Counted from the first letter of the stretch, positions 1 to 8,533 are shown. The stretch is 37,520 nucleotides of DNA from Acidimicrobiia bacterium (GCA_040880805.1 JBBDHW010000029.1:22381-59900); one strand, 5' to 3'. Program-made: numbers and translations. Notes: generated from the sequence alone by a model not told the origin.

Positions 1-35
1 GCGGCGCTGGAACCCTGCGCCGCAACGAGCGACGA

Positions 36-1337
36 ATGGGGACGGTTATGAACGTCGAGGACATGATCTTCATCAGCGTGGACGACCACGTCGTCGAGCC
101 GCCGCACATGTTCCACGGCCGCATGCCGGCCAAGCACGCCGACCGGGCGCCGCGCGTCGTCCAGAACGAGCGCGGCGACGACGTATGGGTCTTCGAAGGC
201 AGCACGATCCCGAACATCGGCCTCAACGCCGTCGCCGGCCGTCCGCGCGAGGAGTATGGAGTGAACCCAACCTCCTTCGAGGAGATGCGGCCGGGCTGTT
301 ACGACATCCACGAACGCGTCAAGGACATGAGCGCGGGCGGCGTGCTCACGAGCATGTGCTTCCCTTCGTTCCCGGCCTTCTCCGGTCGGCTGTTCGCTGC
401 GTGTCCCGACAAGGACCTCGCGCTCGCCACCGTGCAGGCGTACAACGACTGGCACATCGATGAGTGGGCCGGCACCTATCCCGGGCGCATGATCCCGATG
501 GCGCTCCCGGTGTTGTGGGACCCACAGCTGTGTGGCGACGAGATCCGGCGCGTCGCGGCCAAGGGGTGCCATTCCGTGACGTTCACGGAGAACCCCGCTG
601 AGCTCGGGTACCCGAGCTTCCATCAGGAGCACTGGGACCCGATGTGGCAGGCGCTGGTCGACGAGGGAACCACCCTGAATGTCCACCTCGGATCGTCGGG
701 AAAGCTCGCAGTCACCGCGCCCGACGCACCGATCGACGTGATGATGACGCTCCAGCCCATGAACATCTGCATGGCGGCAGCCGACCTCGTGCTGTCGCGC
801 GTCTTCAAGAACTACCCCGATCTGAAGGTCGCGCTGTCCGAGGGTGGCACGGGTTGGATCCCGTACTTCCTCGACCGCCTCGACCGCACGTTCGACATGC
901 ACCACGCGTGGACCGGCATGGACTTGGGTGAGGGAGTGGTGCCGTCCGACGTGTTCCGGCAGCACATCCTCACGTGCTTCATCGCAGACCCGATCGGGCT
1001 CGCGCTGCGCGACGAGATCGGGATCGACAACATGTGCTGGGAGCAGGACTACCCGCACTCCGACTCGTCGTGGCCGAGCGCGCCCGAGGAACTCGTCGAG
1101 ATGGCGGCGAAATACCAGGTACCCGACGCCGAGCTCGCCAAGATCACACACGAGAACGCGATGCGCTGGTACCGCTTCTCCCCGTTCACCCACATCCCAC
1201 GCGAGCAGTGCACCGTGGGCGCGCTGCGCGCGTCGGTCGCCGGCCACGACACCTCGATCCGCGCGATGGACCAGGGCCGCTACGCCGGCGCCACCATGAT
1301 CAGCCTCGGCGAGCTCGCGGCCAACGCCACCGCCTGA
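36..1337 (+). CDS. Amidohydrolase-2 family metal-dependent hydrolase
   Basis: This is a TIM-barrel amidohydrolase of the ACMSD/amidohydrolase-2 type (433 aa). Seen: an N-terminal Asp-Asp-His (SVDDHVVEPP, about residues 14-23) in place of the usual HxH, a central LNVHLGSSG with the next metal-ligand His, ALSEGGTGWIP, and a late WEQDYPHSD with the barrel-end Asp. These fit a mononuclear metal hydrolase or decarboxylase, but the substrate cannot be read from sequence. A second ATG at 48 follows a GGGGACGG stretch and may be the true start. The next gene is a relative, so the two may act on related metabolites. The neighbourhood of CoA-dependent ring degradation suggests hydrolysis or decarboxylation of a ring-derived acid; that is inference. 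A palindromic repeat begins at the last base of the stop codon. Confidence 0.85.
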   Translation: MGTVMNVEDMIFISVDDHVVEPPHMFHGRMPAKHADRAPRVVQNERGDDVWVFEGSTIPNIGLNAVAGRPREEYGVNPTSFEEMRPGCYDIHERVKDMSAGGVLTSMCFPSFPAFSGRLFAACPDKDLALATVQAYNDWHIDEWAGTYPGRMIPMALPVLWDPQLCGDEIRRVAAKGCHSVTFTENPAELGYPSFHQEHWDPMWQALVDEGTTLNVHLGSSGKLAVTAPDAPIDVMMTLQPMNICMAAADLVLSRVFKNYPDLKVALSEGGTGWIPYFLDRLDRTFDMHHAWTGMDLGEGVVPSDVFRQHILTCFIADPIGLALRDEIGIDNMCWEQDYPHSDSSWPSAPEELVEMAAKYQVPDAELAKITHENAMRWYRFSPFTHIPREQCTVGALRASVAGHDTSIRAMDQGRYAGATMISLGELAANATA

Positions 1338-1392
1338 CCTGACGATGGGTCGCTCACTGCGAGCCGGGATACCCGGCTCGCGGGCGCTCGCT
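1337..1392. repeat. Palindromic intergenic repeat, copy A
   Basis: This intergenic element contains a 10-bp perfect stem (1359-1368 pairing with 1372-1381) with a 3-base loop. It matches the element at 13705-13759 at about 51 of 56 positions by eye (four substitutions and one single-base gap). It starts at the stop codon of the first amidohydrolase. There is no T-run after the stem. It may act as a terminator or mRNA stabiliser, but the sequence match outside the stem suggests a dispersed REP-like element. Confidence 0.75.
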
Positions 1393-1403
1393 CCCGGGTC
1401 GGA

Positions 1404-1440
1404 TAGAGTTTCCGAACGACGTTCGCCGCTCGCTGGAGGG
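1404..1440 (+). promoter_or_regulatory. Putative promoter -10 and RBS of second amidohydrolase
   Basis: TAGAGT at 1404-1409 fits the actinobacterial TANNNT -10. It is followed by a short palindrome, CGAAC-GAC-GTTCG (1413-1425), and by a purine-rich ribosome binding site GGAGGG at 1435-1440, eight bases before the ATG at 1449. The palindrome lies where the transcript would start and could be an operator, but it is short. Confidence 0.4.
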
Positions 1441-1448
1441 GATCTCCC

Positions 1449-2681
1449 ATGGGCACCAACTACCTCGTGATCTCGTCGGACGGCCATGCCGGGCCCCCTG
1501 CGGAGCACTACCGGGAGTACCTCGACCCCGAGTATCGGGCCGACTTCGACGAGCACCAGGCGAACCAGGCCCGGATGCGCGAAGCGATGCAGAAGGCGCG
1601 CGGCGCCGGCGACAACTCCGACTTCAAGAAGAAGTGGGAGGCGCAGACCGGTGGCGACGGCGGGCTCACCGCCGCGTACGACTCCGACCACCGCAACAAG
1701 ATCCTGAACATCGAAGGCGTGGCCGCGGAGGTTCTCTTCCCCGATGCCGACGTGCTCGGCACCGGCCGCATCGCGGCGTCGCCGTTCGGGTCGGGACTCG
1801 CGGGCGGCGCGGGCAACGCGCCCGAGCTCGCGCTTGCGGGCGCGAAGGCCCACAACCGTTGGCTCGCCGACTTCTGCGCGCAGGAGCCCGACCGCCGTAT
1901 CGGTGTCGCGCTCATCCCGATCCTCTACGACCTCGACGCCGCGGTCGCCGAGATCCACGACGCACGCGCACTCGGTCTGCGCGGTGCGATGATCCCCACG
2001 CGGTGGTTCGACCAGCCCGCGTACCACCACCCGCGTTACGACGTCGTGTGGGAAGCCTGCGAAGACACCGGCATGGTGTTGCACACGCACTCGGGCGCCG
2101 GGCCCGCCGACTACGGCGAAGGCCGCGGCACCATGGCGATCTACGCGTCGGAGGCGTACTGGTGGGCGGCGCGTCCGCTCTGGGTGCTGCTGTGGGCGGG
2201 CGTGTTCGAGCGCTACCCGAAACTGAAGTACGTCGTCGCGGAGAACGGCGCGTGGTGGGCACCCGACCTGCTCTACAAGATGGACGAGAAGTTCGTCGGC
2301 GGCCACAACACCGAGAAGATGGGCGACGCCTTCCGCCAAGAGCTGAAGATGAAGCCCAGCGACTACTTCCACCGGAACTGCTACCTCGCCGCGTCCACGC
2401 CCGGCACGGAAGACATCGACCGCCGTTACCAAGTGGGGATCAACAACCTCCTCTGGGGCAACGATCTCCCCCACCCTGAGGGCACGTTCCCGTTCACGCA
2501 GTACTGGATCCGCGAGCGTTTTCACGACCTGCCCCACGACGAGACCGCGCGCATCCTCGGCGAGAACGCGGCCGACGTCTACGGCGTCGACCGTGCTGCG
2601 CTCACCACGCTCGTGGAGGAGTTCGGGCCGTCGCCCGAGCAGGTGCACGGCGACAAGCCGGTGGAGCCCGCACCGGTGTAA
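1449..2681 (+). CDS. Amidohydrolase-2 family metal-dependent hydrolase
   Basis: This is the second amidohydrolase-2 type enzyme (410 aa), a distant relative of the gene upstream. Seen: N-terminal Asp-Gly-His (ISSDGHAGPP, residues 9-18), VLHTHSGAG in the barrel, VAENGAWW, and GNDLPHPEG with the metal-binding Asp. The start is supported by GGAGGG eight bases upstream. Compared with its neighbour it has an Asp/Glu/Lys-rich insert around residues 25-65, probably a lid over the active site. The substrate is unknown. The convergent SDR ends only 24 bases after its stop. Confidence 0.85.
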   Translation: MGTNYLVISSDGHAGPPAEHYREYLDPEYRADFDEHQANQARMREAMQKARGAGDNSDFKKKWEAQTGGDGGLTAAYDSDHRNKILNIEGVAAEVLFPDADVLGTGRIAASPFGSGLAGGAGNAPELALAGAKAHNRWLADFCAQEPDRRIGVALIPILYDLDAAVAEIHDARALGLRGAMIPTRWFDQPAYHHPRYDVVWEACEDTGMVLHTHSGAGPADYGEGRGTMAIYASEAYWWAARPLWVLLWAGVFERYPKLKYVVAENGAWWAPDLLYKMDEKFVGGHNTEKMGDAFRQELKMKPSDYFHRNCYLAASTPGTEDIDRRYQVGINNLLWGNDLPHPEGTFPFTQYWIRERFHDLPHDETARILGENAADVYGVDRAALTTLVEEFGPSPEQVHGDKPVEPAPV

Positions 2682-2705
2682 TGGGGTTCGCGGCGCGGGG
2701 ACCAG

Positions 2706-3476
2706 TCAGGGGCGCATGAGCGCGCCGCCGTCGACCATGAACGTCTCGCCCGTCACGTAGCGACACGCGTCCGACAGCAGGAACGACACCACCGGCGCGA
2801 TGTCGTCTTCGGCGTCGCCGTCACGCGCTATCGGCTGGTCGGCGAACGTCGACTCGTAGACCGCGACGCGCGCAGGGTCGTCATCGGGAGGCGCGCGGTG
2901 CGCGATCGAGACCGGACAGATGCAGTTCACGACGATCCCGTACTGGCCCCACTCGCGCGCCGCGGCGCGCGTCAGTGCACGGATCGCCTCCTTCGACGAC
3001 GCGTACGGCGCGTAGCCGACCGCACCGAGCAGCCCGGCGTGCGAGCCCAGCGTGACGATGCGACCCCAACCCTGGTGGCGCATGTGCGGGAACACCGCCT
3101 GCATCCCCCAGAGCGTCCCCTTGGGCCCGGTGTCGAAGAGCAGGTTCATGTCCGATTCGGTGACGTCCGCGAGCGGGGTCACCGAGCGGAACGTCTGTGC
3201 GTTCGCGACCAGGCCGTCGACGCGCCCGAAGCGTTCGACCGTCTGCGCGACGAGGTCGAACGCCCCGTCACGATCGGCCACGTTCACCGGCACCGCGAGG
3301 TACTGCGCGCCGAGCGTGTCGAGCTCCGCGGAGATCGCCTCGAGGCGATCGGGCCGGCGGCCGGTGATCGCGAGACGCGCCCCCTGACGAGCGAGGTGGA
3401 GCGCGATGCCACGGCCGATCCCGCGCGATGCGCCAGTGATGATGACCACGCGTCCCGCGACGCTGCTGTCGACCAT
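2706..3476 (-). CDS. Short-chain dehydrogenase/reductase
   Basis: This is a classical SDR (256 aa), an NAD(P)-dependent alcohol/ketone oxidoreductase. Seen: the Rossmann motif TGASRGIG at residues 14-21, an active-site YASSK, and the C-terminal VTGETFMVDGG typical of the family. The usual NNAG structural motif is altered to NAQT. The gene is divergent from the thioesterase at 3494 with only 17 bases between start codons, so the promoters must overlap the coding starts. The substrate cannot be assigned; a hydroxyacyl-CoA or ring alcohol is likely from context. Confidence 0.85.
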   Translation of the reverse strand: MVDSSVAGRVVIITGASRGIGRGIALHLARQGARLAITGRRPDRLEAISAELDTLGAQYLAVPVNVADRDGAFDLVAQTVERFGRVDGLVANAQTFRSVTPLADVTESDMNLLFDTGPKGTLWGMQAVFPHMRHQGWGRIVTLGSHAGLLGAVGYAPYASSKEAIRALTRAAAREWGQYGIVVNCICPVSIAHRAPPDDDPARVAVYESTFADQPIARDGDAEDDIAPVVSFLLSDACRYVTGETFMVDGGALMRP

Positions 3477-3481
3477 TGCCG

Positions 3482-3487
3482 TAGTCT
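3482..3487 (+). promoter_or_regulatory. Leaderless-type -10 box for thioesterase
   Basis: TAGTCT matches TANNNT and ends six bases before the GTG at 3494. This is the spacing expected when transcription starts at the start codon. No Shine-Dalgarno sequence is present, which also fits a leaderless mRNA. Confidence 0.5.
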
Positions 3488-3493
3488 GACATC

Positions 3494-4138
3494 GTGGCTG
3501 ATCGCTCGACGCCGATCTCGGCCGCGCGCCTCGCCGAGCAGCTCGGCGACCAGCTCCCTGCGGCCCACACCATCCCGCCCGAGTCGTTCGAGCTCGTGAG
3601 CCGCATCCGCGAGCTCGTCGAAGCGGTGGTGCTCACCGACGCCCCGGAGAGCGTGCGAGCGGCCGCGGCGGACGAGATCGCATCGATCACCGAGCGCCTC
3701 GGCGCGGAGCAGCGCGCATCGGCGCTGCTCCTGGTTCGCCATGCCGACGGGCGGGTCGAGAGCCTCGCCCAGGCCGGTTCGGGCCGCCTCAACCCGCAGG
3801 CGCCCCCGCTCGAGTTCGTCGAGTTCGGCGACGAGGTCGTCGCGCGGTGCACGCTGACCGCCGCGCACGGCGGATCGCCGTCACGCGCGCACGGCAGTGT
3901 GGTCGCGACGCTGCTCGACGAAGTGCTCGGCCGCGCGGTCACCGACGCAGGCGCGAGCGGCCTCACCGTCTCGCTCGAGGTGAGCTACCGCGCTGCCACT
4001 CCCTACGGCGTCCCGCTCGAGATCCGCGGCCGGCTCACGGGGCGCGACGGCCGCAAGAGCTTCGCCTCCGGCGAGGTCTACGCCGACGGCGTCGTCACCG
4101 CGGTCGGCGAAGCCGTGTACGTGGGCGAACGCCGCTAG
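3494..4138 (+). CDS. PaaI-type hotdog-fold acyl-CoA thioesterase
   Basis: This is a 214-aa protein with a C-terminal hotdog domain of the PaaI/4HBT thioesterase group. Such enzymes release free acids from acyl-CoA and so recycle CoA. Seen: the domain helix AHGSVVATLLDEVLGRA (about residues 135-151), where His-Gly and the acidic residue of LLDE correspond to the usual catalytic region, followed by beta strands (LTVSLEVSYRAATP, VPLEIRGRL). The N-terminal ~100 residues are a helical extension. The start is a GTG with a leaderless-type -10. A housekeeping role during CoA-dependent catabolism is inferred. Confidence 0.8.
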   Translation: MADRSTPISAARLAEQLGDQLPAAHTIPPESFELVSRIRELVEAVVLTDAPESVRAAAADEIASITERLGAEQRASALLLVRHADGRVESLAQAGSGRLNPQAPPLEFVEFGDEVVARCTLTAAHGGSPSRAHGSVVATLLDEVLGRAVTDAGASGLTVSLEVSYRAATPYGVPLEIRGRLTGRDGRKSFASGEVYADGVVTAVGEAVYVGERR

Positions 4139-4286
4139 CACACCAGTGGCCAAGGTTCACTCGTCTTGCGCGGCCGTGGTCGACGAGTCGCTCCGGATCG
4201 ATGGGCATTCTGTTTGGGCCTCGCGCCTCGGGGTACGTTCTGGTCTGTCGTGGTGATCTACATCTAGCCAGATTGAGACGCGAACC

Positions 4287-5219
4287 ATGGACTTTGGAGC
4301 TCATCTCCCTCTGATGGACTTCGGGGCTCACCCATATACCCTCGATCATCTCGTGGCGTACACGAAGACTGCCGCACAACTCGGTTTCCGTGCACTGTCG
4401 GTCAACGACCACATGGTCTTTTCGGTGCCCTGGCTCGACGGACCGATCGCACTTGCGGCGGTCATGGAGCACTCAGCGGAGATGGCGCTCGCGACGACGG
4501 TCGCGCTCGCGGTCGTGCGTGGCCCGGTGCCGGTCGCGAAGACGCTGGGGGCGATCGATCGTCTGTCCGGCGGTCGGCTGGTCGTGGCGGTAGGTCCGGG
4601 CTCATCGGCTGAGGACTACGCGGCTGTCGGCATCGATTTCTCGGAACGTTGGCAACGCTTCGACGAGGCAATCGGCGTGCTACGGGCGCTGTGGCGGCGC
4701 GACGGCGTCCCGTTCGTCGGGCGCTTCTATTCGACCGAAGGTCTGTCCCTGGATCCCCTGCCTGCGCAGCCCGGCGGACCACCGATTTGGGTGGGTAGCT
4801 GGGGTTCTGACGCCGGGCTTCGTCGCGTGGCTCGTCTCGCCGACGGCTGGCTGGCATCTGCCTACAACACCACACCAGACCTGTTCGGCGAAGCCTGGCA
4901 AGCCTTGCGCTCGAAGCTGACAGACCGCGGTAAGAACCCCGCCACGTTCCCCAACGCGCTGGCGACGATGTGGTGCTACATCACCGACGACCGCGACGAA
5001 GCCGACCGCATCCTCCGAGAGCGGGTGATACCCACCGTGCACCGGCCCGAGCACGTGCTTCGCGAACGTCTCCCGATCGGCCCTCCCGAACTCTTCGCCG
5101 AGAAACTGACGGCGTTCGCGAAGGCAGGCGTGCAACGCGTCTTCATCTGGCCGGTTGCCGACGAACTGCACCAGCTCGAACGCTTCTGGCACGACGTGCG
5201 ACCGCTCGTCGTTACGTAG
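4287..5219 (+). CDS. LLM-class (F420-type) oxidoreductase
   Basis: This is a luciferase-like (bacterial luciferase/F420-dependent) TIM-barrel oxidoreductase of 310 aa. Seen: the N-terminal strand and helix with LSVNDHMVFSVPWLDGP, the central GGRLVVAVGPGSSAEDY, the GGPPIWVGSWG strand, and RVARLADGWLASAYNTTP, all typical of the family. The cofactor could be F420H2 or FMN; the sequence alone does not decide. MDFGAH occurs twice at the start (residues 1-6 and 10-15), so translation could begin at 4287 or 4314. The longer form matches my memory of relatives. The 148 bases upstream are less GC-rich and hold no clear promoter. Confidence 0.85.
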   Translation: MDFGAHLPLMDFGAHPYTLDHLVAYTKTAAQLGFRALSVNDHMVFSVPWLDGPIALAAVMEHSAEMALATTVALAVVRGPVPVAKTLGAIDRLSGGRLVVAVGPGSSAEDYAAVGIDFSERWQRFDEAIGVLRALWRRDGVPFVGRFYSTEGLSLDPLPAQPGGPPIWVGSWGSDAGLRRVARLADGWLASAYNTTPDLFGEAWQALRSKLTDRGKNPATFPNALATMWCYITDDRDEADRILRERVIPTVHRPEHVLRERLPIGPPELFAEKLTAFAKAGVQRVFIWPVADELHQLERFWHDVRPLVVT

Positions 5220-5389
5220 ATTCCGATCCAGCGCATCCGATTCTCGCACCGCGACTCTCTCCCATCGTGCGGTGCGCCCAATACCGCCTACCCGGCATTC
5301 TGTGGTCCACCGTCGCTTTGATCCGGCGGGACCCCGCTCCTTCAGGGATGCCTGATGGATGCTGGACGCGGATGCGATTGCCGTCTCAC

Positions 5390-5851
5390 TCGCGAGGTGG
5401 TGGGTCGGGGTCCACCCGCGGTAGGTCTTGAGTTTGTGGTGGTGCGCGCAGATCCGCCAGGTGTACGTGCGCTCGAGCCAGCGTCGGAGTTTGGCGGGGA
5501 TCGTGCGTTTCGGTGACGAGACGCGGGTGATGTCGGTGCCTTCACGCGACAGCACGGTGATGCGGGCGTCGTCGAGGAGCCCGCGGGCGATGGTGACGGG
5601 GACGGGTCCGATGCCGTCGAGCTCGCCGTGCTCACCGGGCTCGACGTAGCCGCGTTCAACGGCGGCGTGGTCGGCGTCGAGGCGGACCTCGACTGGCTTG
5701 CACGGCCCGTCCTTGACGAGCGCGACCAGCGCGTCGGCGGCGTACGGGTCGACCGCGCGCAGCGATGCTTCGCGGCGCTCGTCACGCAGGCCCTTGAACC
5801 CCCTTCCAGGATCGCCACTACCGAGCGCACCCGCTCGAACACACTCTCCAC
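5390..5851 (-). pseudogene. DUF222/HNH endonuclease (13E12-type) remnant
   Basis: Between about 5798 and 5394 one frame reads like the C-terminal half of actinobacterial DUF222/HNH (REP13E12) proteins. Seen in order: DPYAADALVALV, VEVRLDADHAAVERG, GIGPVPVTIARGLLDDA, TVLSREGTDITRV, RTIPAKLRRWLERT. It then jumps directly to CAHHHKLKTYRGW. The roughly 30 residues that normally hold the zinc Cys and the H-N-H catalytic core between these blocks are missing. The N-terminal half is absent, and a family-like VFERVRS just upstream (5851 onward) lies in another frame. The rest of 5220-5937 shows no other gene. The frame stays open into the antisense of the upstream gene, but similarity stops near 5394. 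A dead gene. Confidence 0.75.
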
Positions 5852-5937
5852 GCACGCACCTCCCCGGCGCCTCGAACCAGCCTGGGAAGTTCCCCCACCC
5901 TATACGAACATACGTTCGCCTGTCAACTGTCAACCCC

Positions 5938-7122
5938 TCAATCGCGACCGAGGATCGAAACGAAGCTCACCATCTCGCCGGGGTAGCCGCCGAGGTTGTG
6001 GGTGAGGGCGAGCGACTTTTCGCTGTCGACCGTGCGCTCGGTTGGCGCCTCGCCGCGGAGTTGGAGCCACGCCTCGAACATCATGCGCAGGCCCGACGCG
6101 CCCACCGGGTGTCCGAACGACTTCAACCCGCCGTCGGGGTTGACGGGCAACTCGCCGTCGAGGTCGAACACGCCGTCGATCTCGTCGCGCCACGCCGCGC
6201 CGCGCTCGGAGAACCCGAGGTCCTCCATGAGCACGAGCTCGGTGATCGTGAAGCAGTCGTGCACTTCGGCGAGCGCGAGCTCGCGACGCGGATCGGTGAC
6301 GCCGGCCTGCGCGTAAGCATCGCGCGCGGTAGCCGCGACCTCGGGGAACGTCGTGTAGTCGTAGTCGGGGTCGGTGAGACCGCTCCCGTTGCCCGCCACG
6401 AACGACAGCGCCTTCACGAACAGTGGCTTGTCGGTGTAACGGTGAGCGTCTTCGGCGCGGCACACGATCGCGGCAGCTGCGCCGTCGGCCACACCGGCGC
6501 AGTCGAACACACCAAGCGTGCCGGCGACCTTGGGCGACGCGCAGATGGTCTCCATCGACACCTCACGCCGGAACTGCGCGCGCGTGTTGCGCGCGCCGTT
6601 GTAGTGATTCTTGTACGCGACGTGTGCCATCGACTCGCGCAGCTTGTCGGGGTCGACGCCGAACTTGTCGGCGTACGCGGGTGCGACCATCGAGAACATC
6701 GCCGCCGCCGTGAGCGTGCGCAGCGTGCCGTCGTTCGGCGGGTTCACCGCCGCCAGGCCCTGGTAGCCCGAGTCCTTTGTCTTCTCCACACCGATCGCCA
6801 TCGCCACGTCGTACGCGCCTGACGCCACCGCGTACGAAGCTTGCCGGAACGCCTCGGCGCCCGTAGCGCAGTAGTTCTCGACACGCGTGACGGGCTTGTG
6901 CTCGAGCTGGAGCGGCCGGGCGAGCGTGATGCCGCTCATCCCGCCCTGCGCGGTGCCGAGCCAGTAGGCATCGACGGCGGCCTTGTCGACTCCCGCGGAG
7001 GTGTACGCCTCGTTGGCGGCGTCGATGAGGAGGTCGTCGAGGCCGAGGTCCCAGTGCTCGACGAAGCGCGTGCATCCCATGCCGACGACCGCGACGCGGT
7101 CTTTGATCCCGTGACTAGCCAT
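5938..7122 (-). CDS. SCP2/Ltp2-type thiolase
   Basis: This is a thiolase-superfamily protein (394 aa) of the SCP-x/acetyl-CoA acetyltransferase-like group. Such enzymes cleave beta-ketoacyl-CoA with CoA, or act as retro-aldolases (Ltp2) in steroid side-chain removal. Seen: a nucleophile-type Cys85 in ENYCATGAEAF, EVHDCFT with His289, and GHPVGASG with His338, so the canonical residues are present. The start at 7122 is chosen because the preceding OB-fold gene ends at 7115, giving an 8-base overlap and translational coupling. Pairing with an OB-fold partner is the known arrangement for Ltp2/DUF35 complexes. The exact reaction (thiolysis or aldol cleavage) is uncertain. Confidence 0.85.
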   Translation of the reverse strand: MASHGIKDRVAVVGMGCTRFVEHWDLGLDDLLIDAANEAYTSAGVDKAAVDAYWLGTAQGGMSGITLARPLQLEHKPVTRVENYCATGAEAFRQASYAVASGAYDVAMAIGVEKTKDSGYQGLAAVNPPNDGTLRTLTAAAMFSMVAPAYADKFGVDPDKLRESMAHVAYKNHYNGARNTRAQFRREVSMETICASPKVAGTLGVFDCAGVADGAAAAIVCRAEDAHRYTDKPLFVKALSFVAGNGSGLTDPDYDYTTFPEVAATARDAYAQAGVTDPRRELALAEVHDCFTITELVLMEDLGFSERGAAWRDEIDGVFDLDGELPVNPDGGLKSFGHPVGASGLRMMFEAWLQLRGEAPTERTVDSEKSLALTHNLGGYPGEMVSFVSILGRD

Positions 7123-8515
7123 CTCGAACCAGCCTGCCTTTCCAGAAGTAGTTCGCGATGCCATCCGCCGTGAACAACCGGCGGAACGTCATCTCGACCC
7201 GCATGCCGATCGCGACTTCGCTCTCGTCGACGTCGGTGAGCTCGACCGGGAGCCGGCCACCGCCGTCGAAGTCGACGACGGCGAATACGATCGGAGGGCT
7301 CGGCGAGTACGCGAGGCGGTCCACGGTGAACGTGGCGATGGTGCCCTGCTTGTCGGCGAGGGGCGCCGGATCCATGTTGTCGGTGTGCTCGCCGTCACGC
7401 GACACGCGCGCCGGGGGCACGTGCACCACGCCCGTGTCGCGTTCTTTCGAGCCGACGAACGCGAACTTCCAGTCTTCGTTTCGCGCGGCAGCGGTGGCCG
7501 ACACACGTTGTGGCTCGGCGCGGCGCGGCGGCTCCACCGGCAACACGCCCTTCCACGCCAGGAACTTGCCGTACGGGAGCGCGCCACCCGCCGCAACTTG
7601 CGTCGCGATCGTGCGCGCCGGACGGTGGCGCGCAATGGCGTCGGTCGCGCGGAACAACAGCACGTCGGCGCCGTCGGCCGCGCTCACCAACGCGACGACC
7701 TGACCCGGTTCGGCCTGTTCGAGCAGCGCGACGAGGAGCAGGCCCGGGTGCGCGGCACCAGCGATACCGACGGTTGACGAGAGGTCGTCGATCACCTGCA
7801 CGCCGTCGAGCTTGCCGCCGGCGCTGCGCGCAACACGCTGCACGGGCGCGGCGACCGCGGCGAGCGCAATATCACCGGCGGTGAGCCCGGCCGACTCGAG
7901 CGCCGCGTTCCACGCGTCGACGGCCAGCGGAACCGAAGCGACCTCGCTGAACCGCTCGTCCCACACCTTCGTGCGCAACTCGCCGGGCGTGCGCCAGCGC
8001 TCGACGTATTCGTCGGTGACGCTCGCGCTCCCGAGGAACTCGGCAACGACCGCCGTGTCGTGGTCGCTGCCGACCAGGAACGCCGCGGCTGCGTCACCTT
8101 GCATCGCCTCCTCGGTGCTGCCCGCGAGGCCGGTCCGCACGTCGGCGCTGACCACCAGCGCGGGTTTCGACCCGCCGAGCGTGAGGAGTAGGGCGCCGAC
8201 CGCCGAGCGCGGCGACAGCCCGACGTCGAACGCGGCGGTGGTGGACGGCAACCGCAGCGCGGCCTGCACGCCCGTCGCGTTGGTCTTGTCGGCATAGGCG
8301 GGCGTGGTGGAACCGAACAGGATCTGCGCGGGTATGACGTCGGTTGCGCGCCGCGCAAGTCGAGCCGCTTCCACGGCCATCGTGGTGGAGTCTTCGTCGT
8401 AGCTCGCGACGGTGCGGGTGCCCTTCCCGCCGCCTTGCCCGACGAATGGCGCGATCTCTCCGCGGTCGAGGCGTCGATACGGCAGGTACGCAGCCCACGA
8501 AATGATCCCGCGCAT
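7115..8515 (-). CDS. HMG-CoA synthase-like/OB-fold (DUF35) fusion protein
   Basis: This is a two-part protein (466 aa). Residues 1-~300 have a thiolase-like/HMG-CoA synthase fold: MRGIISWAAYLPYRRL start, GSTTPAYADKTNATG, FDVGLSPRSAVGALLL, DAAAAFLVGS. The position of the synthase nucleophilic Cys reads Ser/Pro (GLSPRS), so this half looks non-catalytic. Residues ~320-466 resemble the DUF35 OB fold that binds acyl-CoA in partner complexes. The zinc-ribbon knuckle just before it (around VGSKERDTGVVHVPPARV) has no cysteines. The gene overlaps the thiolase start by 8 bases, so a complex with that thiolase is likely. A leaderless-type -10 lies directly upstream. Confidence 0.75.
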   Translation of the reverse strand: MRGIISWAAYLPYRRLDRGEIAPFVGQGGGKGTRTVASYDEDSTTMAVEAARLARRATDVIPAQILFGSTTPAYADKTNATGVQAALRLPSTTAAFDVGLSPRSAVGALLLTLGGSKPALVVSADVRTGLAGSTEEAMQGDAAAAFLVGSDHDTAVVAEFLGSASVTDEYVERWRTPGELRTKVWDERFSEVASVPLAVDAWNAALESAGLTAGDIALAAVAAPVQRVARSAGGKLDGVQVIDDLSSTVGIAGAAHPGLLLVALLEQAEPGQVVALVSAADGADVLLFRATDAIARHRPARTIATQVAAGGALPYGKFLAWKGVLPVEPPRRAEPQRVSATAAARNEDWKFAFVGSKERDTGVVHVPPARVSRDGEHTDNMDPAPLADKQGTIATFTVDRLAYSPSPPIVFAVVDFDGGGRLPVELTDVDESEVAIGMRVEMTFRRLFTADGIANYFWKGRLVRDG

Positions 8516-8521
8516 GCGGTC

Positions 8522-8527
8522 AGGCTA
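8522..8527 (-). promoter_or_regulatory. Leaderless-type -10 box for the OB-fold/thiolase pair
   Basis: On the minus strand TAGCCT is followed by six bases and then the ATG at 8515, the leaderless spacing. It sits in the 18-base gap after the DinB-like gene. The thiolase pair can therefore be transcribed independently of the SDR-DinB pair. Confidence 0.5.
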
Positions 8528-8533
8528 TCCGTC

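Noticed and set aside
4287-4331. MDFGAH repeated at the start of the LLM oxidoreductase, possibly a recent duplication
   Set aside because: Related proteins appear to have the same double form, so it is probably ancestral; only the start codon choice is affected.
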